Origin: JBOGOC01 sp050747525 | GTDB taxonomy: Bacteria > Acidobacteriota > Polarisedimenticolia > JACPZX01 > DASXTC01 | Reading direction: 5' to 3' | Assembly: GCA_050747525.1 (NCBI GenBank) | Contig: JBOGOC010000027.1 | Location: forward strand, 15,683 to 79,682 | Length of the DNA: 64,000 nucleotides | Shown here: piece after piece, positions 8,558 to 17,267 of the stretch | Position numbering within the stretch: the first letter of the stretch is position 1 | How the letters are laid out: every line of letters starts with the position of its first letter | The notes under the pieces: model-generated | The model's input: the letters and a program-made list of their open reading frames with translations, nothing else | Database searches by the model: none | Told to the model about the DNA's origin: nothing | Program-made: the position numbers and the translations under genes

Positions 8558-9811
8558 ATGAAAAGCGGTGTCAGGGTGGCCGCCATCGCGTGGCTGATCA
8601 CGGCCGTGTACTACTTCCATCAGTACGCGCTGCGCTCGGCGCCGGCGGTCATGATGCCGCAGCTGTCCGAGGCCTTCGGCCTCAGCGCCATGGGGGTTGC
8701 CTCCATGGTCGGCCTCTTCTACTACGCCTACTCCCCGTTCAGCCTGGTGGCCGGCGTCGCCCTGGATCGGCTGGGGCCTCGAAAAGTGATTCCCGTCGGT
8801 GCCGTCCTGGTGGGGGTGGGAGCGCTGATGTTCGGAACAGGCCATCCTTCGGTGGCCAGCGTCGGGCGGCTCCTGCAGGGCGCCGGAGGCGTCTTCGCGT
8901 TGATCGGCGCCGTGTACATTGCCACGCAGAACTTCCCCGCCTCGCGCGCCGCCACGTTGATCGGCGCGACTCAGATGTTCGGGATGGCGGGCGGATCCGC
9001 CGGCCAGTTCCTGGTCGGGCCCATGATCGCCGCGGGGGTCCCCTGGAACAGCTTCTGGATCGGCATGGGGGTCGCCGGCCTGGCCATCGGCGCGGCTCTC
9101 TACATGCTGATCCCGGCGTCCACGCCGACGAAGCAGCGCGACGATTGGATGAGACAGGCGGGGCGGACGCTCGGCCTGGTCTTCAGGAACCCGCAGTCGA
9201 TTCTCTGCGGGATGATCGCGGGCCTGCTTTTCATTCCCACGACCATCTTCGACATGGTCTGGGGGGTCCGCTACCTGCAGGAGGGCCGGGGCATCGACTA
9301 CGCCACGGCGGTGATGCGCTCGGCCAGCGTCCCACTGGGCTGGATCATCGGCTGCCCTCTGCTCGGCTTCCTATCGGACCGCATCGGCCGCCGCAAGCCC
9401 GTGATCGTGGCGGGGGCCCTGGTCCTCTTCGCGACCCTGGCGTGGATCCTGTACGGCCCCATGGACGTGTTTCCTCCCTACAGCATGGGGCTCGTGGCGG
9501 GGCTGGCGTCAGGCGCAGCGATGCTCCCCTACACCGTGATCAAGGAAGCCAACCCACCGGAGGCGAGCGGCACCGCCACCGGAGTCGTCAATTTCATCAA
9601 CTTCACCTTCAGCGCCCTGCTGGGCCCGGTCTTCGGATGGTTCCTGGTCAGAGTGGCGGGGACTGATCCGATGAATCTGCAGCATTATCAGTCCGCGTTC
9701 GCGCCCCTCCTGTACGGTGTCGCGCTGGCCATCGTGCTCGCGCTCGTTCTGAAGGAGACAGGGCCGGCCGTCCGGTCGCGAGCGCCGATCCCTGTGAAGG
9801 AAGGGGCATGA
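8558..9811 (+). CDS. MFS transporter, probably organic acid uptake
   Basis: This 417-residue major facilitator superfamily protein has about 12 hydrophobic helices. The ATG chosen follows an AGGGAG ribosome binding site, 11 bases after the serine dehydratase stop. The frame is open further upstream, but that part is not protein-like. The loop between helices 2 and 3 contains the family motif LDRLGPRKVIP, and the equivalent loop in the second half has SDRIGRRKPVI. Its place between serine dehydratase and the pyruvate-splitting enzymes suggests transport of serine, pyruvate or a product acid. If the dehydratase is exported, pyruvate import would fit best. The substrate is inferred from context only. 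Confidence 0.9.
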   Translation: MKSGVRVAAIAWLITAVYYFHQYALRSAPAVMMPQLSEAFGLSAMGVASMVGLFYYAYSPFSLVAGVALDRLGPRKVIPVGAVLVGVGALMFGTGHPSVASVGRLLQGAGGVFALIGAVYIATQNFPASRAATLIGATQMFGMAGGSAGQFLVGPMIAAGVPWNSFWIGMGVAGLAIGAALYMLIPASTPTKQRDDWMRQAGRTLGLVFRNPQSILCGMIAGLLFIPTTIFDMVWGVRYLQEGRGIDYATAVMRSASVPLGWIIGCPLLGFLSDRIGRRKPVIVAGALVLFATLAWILYGPMDVFPPYSMGLVAGLASGAAMLPYTVIKEANPPEASGTATGVVNFINFTFSALLGPVFGWFLVRVAGTDPMNLQHYQSAFAPLLYGVALAIVLALVLKETGPAVRSRAPIPVKEGA

Positions 9812-10752
9812 ATCAGAAGACGGGTACGGGAAAGTACGAACGCCTGCTGGAGAGGTGTCAGAGTCTGGATGCGGTTCCCACGGCGGTGGTCCATCCCTGC
9901 GAGGAGACCGCGCTGGCCGGGGCACTGGAAGCGGGGGCCAAAGGGCTCATCACGCCCATCCTGGTCGGGCCCGCCGCGAAGATCCGCGAGATTGCGGGAA
10001 AGCACGGGCTCGACCTGGGGAAGACCACGGTGATCGATGTCCCTCACAGTCACGCCGCCGCCGCCCGCGCCGTGGAGCTGGTCCGCAAGGGCGAGGCCGA
10101 GTTGCTGATGAAGGGGAGCCTCCACACGGACGAGCTGCTGGGCGCGGTGGTGGCCCGCGAGACGGGCCTTCGCACAGGGCGCCGCATCAGCCATGTCTTC
10201 ATCATGGACGTTCCGACCTACCACAAGGTCCTGATCGTCACCGATGCCGCAATCAACATCGCGCCGTCCCTCGAGGACAAGGTCGACATCTGCCAGAACG
10301 CCATCGATCTGGCCGTGTCCCTGGGCGTGGAGCGTCCCAAGGTCGCCATCCTCGCGGCGGTCGAGACGGTCACTTCGAAGATGCCGGCCACCCTGGACGC
10401 CGCGGCCCTGTGCAAGATGGCCGAGCGGGGGCAGATCACCCGCGCCATCCTGGACGGCCCGCTGGCGTTCGACAACGCCATCAGCAAGGACGCCGCCCGC
10501 ATCAAGGGAATCCAGTCGGAAGTCGCCGGGGATCCCGACATCCTGCTCGTCCCTGACCTGGAGGCGGGCAACATCCTGGCCAAGCAGCTCAGCTTCCTGG
10601 CCAATGCCGACAGCGCCGGTCTTGTTCTGGGTGCGCGCGTCCCGATCATCCTGACCAGCCGCGCCGACAACGTCCGATCGCGGATCGCCAGCTGCGCGGT
10701 GGGAATGCTGGCGGCCCACGCGAGACGAAAGGAGCTGCAGAGACCGGCATGA
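9808..10752 (+). CDS. Phosphate acetyl/butyryltransferase
   Basis: The 314-residue protein belongs to the phosphate acyltransferase family (Pta/Ptb). It would convert acyl-CoA plus phosphate to acyl phosphate in the cytoplasm. Family-like stretches include LMKGSLHTDELLGAVV, ISHVFIMDVP and ILDGPLAFDNAIS. The length and these motifs are closer to phosphotransbutyrylase-type proteins than to long Pta enzymes. Flanked by acetate kinase and pyruvate formate-lyase, its likely substrate here is acetyl-CoA. Start and stop codons overlap by four bases with both neighbours, so the proteins are probably made in fixed proportion. Confidence 0.93.
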   Translation: MNQKTGTGKYERLLERCQSLDAVPTAVVHPCEETALAGALEAGAKGLITPILVGPAAKIREIAGKHGLDLGKTTVIDVPHSHAAAARAVELVRKGEAELLMKGSLHTDELLGAVVARETGLRTGRRISHVFIMDVPTYHKVLIVTDAAINIAPSLEDKVDICQNAIDLAVSLGVERPKVAILAAVETVTSKMPATLDAAALCKMAERGQITRAILDGPLAFDNAISKDAARIKGIQSEVAGDPDILLVPDLEAGNILAKQLSFLANADSAGLVLGARVPIILTSRADNVRSRIASCAVGMLAAHARRKELQRPA

Positions 10753-11954
10753 ACGACTACGCCCTCGTCCTCAATGCCGGCTCGTCGAGCCTGAAGTTCT
10801 GCGTCTACTGCAGGCCGGCCGGCGAGGGCTGGCGACTCGAAGCGAAAGGCCAGATCGAAGGGATCGGGACGTCGCCCCGGCTGTCTGCCAGGGACGGCGC
10901 GGGCGCGAGTCTCGACGATCAGACGCTGGACGCCGGCTCGGTGCGAGATGGGCGCGGTGCCATCGAAGCGCTTACCGCCTGGCTGCGCTCCCGGTGGGGC
11001 GGCTCGCGTGTGCTGGCGGTCGGCCACCGTGTGGTGCATGGCGGATCGCGGTATGCCCGTCCGGTCATCGTCACCCCCGAGGTGATGAAAGACCTGCGCA
11101 CCCTGGAGCCGCTGGCCCCGCTTCATCAGCCGTACAACCTGGCGGCGATCGAAGCGGTTTTCGAGCGCCTTCCGGACGCGCCGCAGGTGGCCTGCTTCGA
11201 CACGGCCTTTCATCGCGGCCAGCCGGCCGTGGCCGAGCTGATCCCGCTGCCCGAGGAGCTCCGCGCGGCCGGAGTGCAGCGTTATGGCTTCCACGGGCTG
11301 TCGTACGAGTACATCGCGTCGGTGCTGCCGGAGATGGCCCCGGAGATCGCCCAGGGGCGGGTGATCGTGGCGCACCTGGGAAGCGGCGCCAGTCTGTGCG
11401 CCCTGAAGGGGGGCAGGAGCATCGACAGCAGCCTGGGCTTCACGGCGCTCGACGGGCTCTGCATGGGGACCAGGCCGGGCTCTCTCGATCCGGGCGTGGT
11501 GCTCTACCTCTTTCAGAGCCTGGGGCTCTCCGCCAAGGAGGTGGAGGCCCTGCTCTACAAGAAATCGGGCCTGCTCGGGATTTCCGGGATCAGCAACGAC
11601 ATGCGCGATCTGCTGAAGAGCGATGACCCCCGCGCCCGGCTGGCGGTGGAGTACTTCGTCTACCGCGCGGCGAAGGAGATCGGTGCGCTGACGGCGGTGC
11701 TGGGCGGGATCGACGCGCTCGTCTTCACCGCGGGAGTCGGCGAGAACTCCGCGGAGATCCGCGGCCGCATCTGCCGGTCGTCCGCCTGGCTGGGGATCGA
11801 GCTGGACCCCGAGGCCAACGAGAAGGGCGCTCCACGGATCACCACGGCACGCAGCTCTGTGCCGGTCTGGGTGATCCCCACCAATGAAGAGCTGATGATC
11901 GCCCGGCACACCGGCATGCTGCTGGGTCTTGTTCCATCGAGGAGTCCATCATGA
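10749..11954 (+). CDS. ackA: Acetate kinase
   Basis: The 401-residue protein is an acetate/propionate kinase of the ASKHA fold, making ATP and acetate from acetyl phosphate. The N-terminal phosphate motif VLNAGSSSLKF, the GHRVVHGG segment, the FDTAFH stretch and the C-terminal FTAGVGENSAEIRGRIC adenosine-site motif are all present. It overlaps the acyltransferase and the pyruvate formate-lyase gene by four bases each. With the acyltransferase it forms the substrate-level phosphorylation step of the operon. Confidence 0.97.
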   Translation: MNDYALVLNAGSSSLKFCVYCRPAGEGWRLEAKGQIEGIGTSPRLSARDGAGASLDDQTLDAGSVRDGRGAIEALTAWLRSRWGGSRVLAVGHRVVHGGSRYARPVIVTPEVMKDLRTLEPLAPLHQPYNLAAIEAVFERLPDAPQVACFDTAFHRGQPAVAELIPLPEELRAAGVQRYGFHGLSYEYIASVLPEMAPEIAQGRVIVAHLGSGASLCALKGGRSIDSSLGFTALDGLCMGTRPGSLDPGVVLYLFQSLGLSAKEVEALLYKKSGLLGISGISNDMRDLLKSDDPRARLAVEYFVYRAAKEIGALTAVLGGIDALVFTAGVGENSAEIRGRICRSSAWLGIELDPEANEKGAPRITTARSSVPVWVIPTNEELMIARHTGMLLGLVPSRSPS

Positions 11955-14161
11955 AGCAGGGGTTCCGCACGGGCCTGTGGCAGAAGGAGATCAACGTCCG
12001 CGATTTCATCCAGCAGAACTACGAGCCCTACGAGGGAGACGGATCCTTCCTCGCTCCCGCCACCCGGCGCACCAAGGGCATCTGGGACAAGCTCCAGCAG
12101 ATGTTCGTCGAGGAAAGGCGCAAGGGGGTGCTGGACATCTCGCAGATCCCCAGCTCCATCACGGCCCACGCACCGGGCTACATCGACCGCGAGAACGAGG
12201 TGATCGTCGGACTCCAGACCGAAGCGCCGCTGAAGCGCGCCATCATGCCCAACGGCGGCCTGCGCATGGTCCTCGGCGCGCTCAAGGTCTACGGACACCA
12301 GCCGGATCCCCACGTGGTGGAGACGTTCACGAAGCACCGAAAGACCCACAACGAAGGGGTGTTCGACGCCTACACCGCGGACGTGAGGCGCTGCCGCAGC
12401 TCTCACATCCTGACGGGACTGCCCGACGCCTACGGCCGCGGGCGCATCATCGGCGACTACCGCCGCGTCCCTCTGTACGGTGTGGCCCGGCTGATCGAGC
12501 GGAAGAAGCAGGAAAAGAACGATCTGGACGCCGCCATGTCGACCGATGCGGTCATCCGGGACCGCGAGGAGCTCTCCGAGCAGATCCGGGCGCTCGATGA
12601 GCTGCAGAAGATGGCGTCCAGCTACGGGTTCGACATCTCCGGGCCCGCCCGCACGGCGCGGGAAGCCGTTCAGTGGCTCTACTTCGCGTACCTGGCCGGC
12701 GTGAAGGAGCAGAACGGGGCCGCCATGTCACTGGGGCGGACGTCGACGTTCCTGGACATCTACTTCGAGCGTGACCTGGCGGCCGGCACCCTGACCGAGG
12801 AGCAGGCCCAGGAGATCATCGACGACTTCGTCATCAAGCTGCGCATCGTCCGGTTCCTGCGCACGCCGGAGTACGACGAGCTGTTCGCCGGGGATCCCAC
12901 CTGGGTCACCGAGTCGATCGGCGGGATGGGCGACGACGGGCGGTCTCTGGTGACCAAGACCAGCTTCCGCATGCTCCAGACCCTGTACAACCTGGGCCCC
13001 GCGCCGGAGCCGAACCTGACCATCTGGTACTCGCCGCGGATGCCCGATGCCTTCCGGCGCTTCTCCGCCAAGGTGGCCATCGACACCAGCGCGCTCCAGT
13101 TCGAGAGCGACGACATCATGAGGCGCGCCTGGGGAGACGACGGCGCCGTGGCCTGCTGCGTCTCGCCCATGCTGCTCGGCAAGCAGATGCAGTTCTTCGG
13201 AGCGCGAGCCAACCTCGCCAAGTGCCTCCTGTACGCCATCAACGGAGGGAGGGACGAGATCAGCGGCGACCAGGTGGGGCCCGCCTTCGAGCCTGTGAAG
13301 GGGGACGTGCTCGACTTCGACGATGTGCTCGACAGGTACGAGCGGATGATGGACTGGCTGGCGGGGGTGTACGTCAACGCCATGAACGTCATCCACTACA
13401 TGCACGACAAGTACGCCTACGAGCGTATCGAGATGGCTCTGCACGACTACGCTCCGCTTCGGACGATGGCTTTCGGCATCGCCGGCATGTCGGTGGTGTC
13501 GGACAGCCTCTCCGCCATCAAGCACGCCAAGGTGCGGGTGGTGCGCGACGCCAGCGGTCTGGTGACCGATTACAAGACCGAGGGTGAGTTCCCCATGTTC
13601 GGGAACAACGACAACCGCGTCGACCAGCTGGCGGCCTGGGTGGTCAGCACGTTCATGGGCAAGCTGAGGAAGTACCCCACCTACCGCAACGCGGTCCACA
13701 CGCAGTCGGTGCTGACCATCACCTCCAACGTCGTGTACGGCAAGGCGACGGGGAACACCCCTGACGGAAGACGGCAGGGAGAGCCGTTCGCGCCGGGGGC
13801 GAATCCGATGCACGGCCGCGACAGCCACGGCATCCACGCCGCGGGGGCCTCGGTGGCCAAGATCCCCTATCGCGACGCCGCGGACGGCATCTCGCTCACC
13901 GCCTCGCTCGTGCCCGAGGGGCTCGGGCGCGTGGCCGAGGATCGTGTCGTCAATCTCACGGGGATGCTCGACGCCTTCTTCGGCGCCACGGGCTACCATA
14001 TGAACGTGAACGTGCTGAATCGCGACACGCTGCTGGACGCCATGGATCACCCCGAGAAATACCCGAACCTCACCATCCGCGTCTCGGGTTACGCGGTGAA
14101 CTTCGTCCGGCTCACGCGCGAGCAGCAGATGGACGTCATCAACAGGACATTCCATGGCTGA
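11951..14161 (+). CDS. pflB: Pyruvate formate-lyase (formate C-acetyltransferase)
   Basis: This glycyl-radical enzyme splits pyruvate with CoA into acetyl-CoA and formate. At 736 residues it is close to the usual 740-760. The catalytic cysteine pair is C402-C403 in AVACCVSPM. The radical glycine is G713 in RVSGYAVNFVRLTREQQ, near the C-terminus as expected. The substrate-pocket segments match PFL rather than glycerol or choline lyases. An oxygen-sensitive enzyme of this kind implies anaerobic or micro-oxic growth at least at times. The activase gene overlaps the end by eight bases. Confidence 0.97.
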   Translation: MKQGFRTGLWQKEINVRDFIQQNYEPYEGDGSFLAPATRRTKGIWDKLQQMFVEERRKGVLDISQIPSSITAHAPGYIDRENEVIVGLQTEAPLKRAIMPNGGLRMVLGALKVYGHQPDPHVVETFTKHRKTHNEGVFDAYTADVRRCRSSHILTGLPDAYGRGRIIGDYRRVPLYGVARLIERKKQEKNDLDAAMSTDAVIRDREELSEQIRALDELQKMASSYGFDISGPARTAREAVQWLYFAYLAGVKEQNGAAMSLGRTSTFLDIYFERDLAAGTLTEEQAQEIIDDFVIKLRIVRFLRTPEYDELFAGDPTWVTESIGGMGDDGRSLVTKTSFRMLQTLYNLGPAPEPNLTIWYSPRMPDAFRRFSAKVAIDTSALQFESDDIMRRAWGDDGAVACCVSPMLLGKQMQFFGARANLAKCLLYAINGGRDEISGDQVGPAFEPVKGDVLDFDDVLDRYERMMDWLAGVYVNAMNVIHYMHDKYAYERIEMALHDYAPLRTMAFGIAGMSVVSDSLSAIKHAKVRVVRDASGLVTDYKTEGEFPMFGNNDNRVDQLAAWVVSTFMGKLRKYPTYRNAVHTQSVLTITSNVVYGKATGNTPDGRRQGEPFAPGANPMHGRDSHGIHAAGASVAKIPYRDAADGISLTASLVPEGLGRVAEDRVVNLTGMLDAFFGATGYHMNVNVLNRDTLLDAMDHPEKYPNLTIRVSGYAVNFVRLTREQQMDVINRTFHG

Positions 14162-14996
14162 GACCCCGGCGCCACCTCCGAAGCTGGAGGCGAAGAGCCC
14201 CTATGTGCTTCGAGTCAACCTCGGTAAGGGGATCCCCGAATCGGACGTCCGCACGGCCCTGTCCACCGGGGACATGGGATTCCTGCATTCCTACACCACC
14301 GGCTCCGCCGTGGACGGCCCGGGGGTCCGCGTCGTGGCGTGGACGACCGGCTGCCAGTTCCGCTGCCTCTATTGCCACAACCCGGACACCTGGACGCTGA
14401 CCAACGGCATCCCGGTCACCGTGTCCAGGGCCGCCGAAGAGCTGGGGAAGTACCGGCATGGGCTCAAGACCATGTCCGGCGGCTTCACGATCAGCGGGGG
14501 AGAGCCCCTGATGCAGGATCGCTTCGTGGTGAAGCTGCTGGGCGCGGCGCGAGGGATGGGCATCCACACGGCGCTGGACACCAACGGATTTCTGGGCGAG
14601 CGCCTGACCGACGCCGAGCTGGACGGGATCGACCTGGTGCTGCTCGACATCAAGACGTGGGACCCCGAGCGTCATAAGCATCTGACCGGCATGGACGTCG
14701 GCCCGACCCTGGAGTTCGCACGCCGCCTGGCCACGCGGCGAAGGCCGGTGTGGGTCCGCTTCGTGCTGGTGCCGGGACTCACGGACGACGCCGACAACGT
14801 CGAGAAGATCGCGGCCTTCGCCGGCGGTCTCGGCAACGTGGAGCGCGTCGACGTCCTGCCCTTCCACCAGATGGGCCGGTTCAAGTGGAGCCAGCTGAGC
14901 ATCCCCTACACCCTCGAGAGCACCAGGCCTCCGTCGCCTGAGGTCGTCGAGCGGGCCTGCGCGTCGTTCCGGGCGGCGGGGCTGGTGGCGTACTGA
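14154..14996 (+). CDS. pflA: Pyruvate formate-lyase activating enzyme (radical SAM)
   Basis: This 280-residue radical SAM enzyme installs the glycyl radical on pyruvate formate-lyase. The cluster motif is CQFRCLYC (C67, C71, C74) in the activase-type context TTGCQFRCLYCHNPDTW. It is followed by SGGEPLMQ, the GGE SAM-binding motif, and by LDIKTWD, typical of PFL activases. There is no extra ferredoxin-like cluster insert, in keeping with the short PFL type. It overlaps the lyase gene by eight bases, a strong sign that they are a functional pair. Confidence 0.96.
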   Translation: MAETPAPPPKLEAKSPYVLRVNLGKGIPESDVRTALSTGDMGFLHSYTTGSAVDGPGVRVVAWTTGCQFRCLYCHNPDTWTLTNGIPVTVSRAAEELGKYRHGLKTMSGGFTISGGEPLMQDRFVVKLLGAARGMGIHTALDTNGFLGERLTDAELDGIDLVLLDIKTWDPERHKHLTGMDVGPTLEFARRLATRRRPVWVRFVLVPGLTDDADNVEKIAAFAGGLGNVERVDVLPFHQMGRFKWSQLSIPYTLESTRPPSPEVVERACASFRAAGLVAY

Positions 14997-15001
14997 ACCA
15001 C

Positions 15002-16147
15002 ATGTCGCCCCGTGCCCGGGTCGTCACGGGCGCCGCCGCGGTGGTGCTGGCTCTGCTCGCCGTCCCGGCTCCGTTGCTGCCGCCCCAGGCCCTGGCCGGA
15101 GCGGTGCAGTCCACTCTAGGCGTCGGCTGGAAGCCCGCCTATCTGGTCACTGCGCTCGCCCTGCATGCCGTGCTCTATGGATCGCTCGGCATGGTGGCGG
15201 CGTTCGCGGTCGGCCCCGGAACGACCCGGCGGGCGCGACTGCTGCGTCTGGTCGCCGTGCCGGCAGCCCTGATCGCGCTGGCCGTCCTGATCCGATCCCT
15301 GAAGCTGGGGCACGTGCCGATGCTGTCGAATGCCCTGGTCCCGATGACGGCCTGCGCACTGGGGGCAGTCATGGGACTGCTCTTCCGCCAGCACGGGTGG
15401 CGGGGCCTCGGGGTGGCGGCCGCGATCCTCTCGGTCGGTCTTCTCTGGTCGTTCTTCCCGGGGACATCCCAGGAGCTGAATCGCGGGACGGAGGCCCATC
15501 TGCGCCGCCTCGTTGCTGCCGGTGCCGGCCTTCCTTCGGGAGAGGAAAGGTTCGGCGCGCTGCTCAGGGCGGCCGTGGTCCCGCCATCCGGACCGCCACC
15601 GGCCGACCCGATCGAGCACAACCGCGCGGCGATCCTGGCGCTGGGGATCGCCATCGGCCACGAGCGGCTCGCGCGCCAGGCCGGCCTGGACCGGGATAGC
15701 GATCTGGTGCGCGCAGCGGTCGCCCTGAGGCCGGGGACCGCCCTGCGCGAGCGGGAGGACTGGGCACGGCACTTCACGCTGAGCGCCGCGCTCGCCGTCA
15801 CCGAAAACCCCTTCCTGAGCGACACGGGGGGCCTGCTCAAGGAGGAGCTGGACGCACTGGCCCGGGGGACCGGCTTCTCTTTCGGCGATCTCACGGCGGA
15901 TCGGGCCGGGGTCCGCTTCGCCCGGGCGGCGACCGCTTCGGACAGAGCCGCCCTGGCCATGCAGTCGCGCCTTCGGGACGGCTTTGCGGCGGATGACTTC
16001 TTCCCTCCTGCCGCCGATCTCCCCGAGAACCTCACGACCGAACAGTTTCGCAGCGAGTACGGCGGCGTCGGCTCGAAGCGATACCGCCGCACCGTCGCCG
16101 ACATCGAGGCGCGTCTGGACCGCTGCGCGGGGCTATCGTCACCGTAG
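15002..16147 (+). CDS. Membrane protein of unknown function at end of fermentation operon
   Basis: I do not recognise this 381-residue protein. The first 160 residues contain about four or five hydrophobic segments (roughly 8-30, 47-68, 82-101, 112-130 and 139-157). The remaining 220 residues look soluble, helical and Ala/Arg-rich, with no motif I can name. It begins five bases after the activase stop, so it is likely co-transcribed with the pyruvate formate-lyase genes. Possible roles such as a transporter partner or membrane anchor are guesses. Confidence 0.8.
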   Translation: MSPRARVVTGAAAVVLALLAVPAPLLPPQALAGAVQSTLGVGWKPAYLVTALALHAVLYGSLGMVAAFAVGPGTTRRARLLRLVAVPAALIALAVLIRSLKLGHVPMLSNALVPMTACALGAVMGLLFRQHGWRGLGVAAAILSVGLLWSFFPGTSQELNRGTEAHLRRLVAAGAGLPSGEERFGALLRAAVVPPSGPPPADPIEHNRAAILALGIAIGHERLARQAGLDRDSDLVRAAVALRPGTALREREDWARHFTLSAALAVTENPFLSDTGGLLKEELDALARGTGFSFGDLTADRAGVRFARAATASDRAALAMQSRLRDGFAADDFFPPAADLPENLTTEQFRSEYGGVGSKRYRRTVADIEARLDRCAGLSSP

Positions 16148-16159
16148 TAGGTCGGCGTC

Positions 16160-16188
16160 TTGTCGGACGATCCGCTCTCCTGTAGACT
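16160..16188 (+). promoter_or_regulatory. Probable promoter for the radical SAM gene
   Basis: TTGTCG (16160-16165) and TAGACT (16183-16188) are spaced by 17 bases in the 107-base gap before the next gene. The match is moderate: four of six bases at -35 and four of six at -10. Transcription would start about 60 bases upstream of the TTG start codon. Confidence 0.4.
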
Positions 16189-16254
16189 GCCGCGACTTCC
16201 ATCATTCTTCGAGACCCCGGAGCAGGACCGGTCGGAGCCGGTGGGAGACTTCGA

Positions 16255-17229
<975 letters not shown>

Positions 17230-17267
17230 CGTCCACGGCGCGTGGCGCTGTAGAATCGGCTCTCCTC

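Noticed and set aside
10218..11909. Long open frame on the minus strand opposite acetate kinase and its neighbour
   Set aside because: It is antisense to two clear enzymes and its product has the Arg/Gly/His bias expected of a GC-rich shadow frame.
12728..14155. Long minus-strand open frame opposite pyruvate formate-lyase
   Set aside because: The plus-strand gene has all the catalytic motifs; the antisense product is low-complexity His/Val/Arg-rich.
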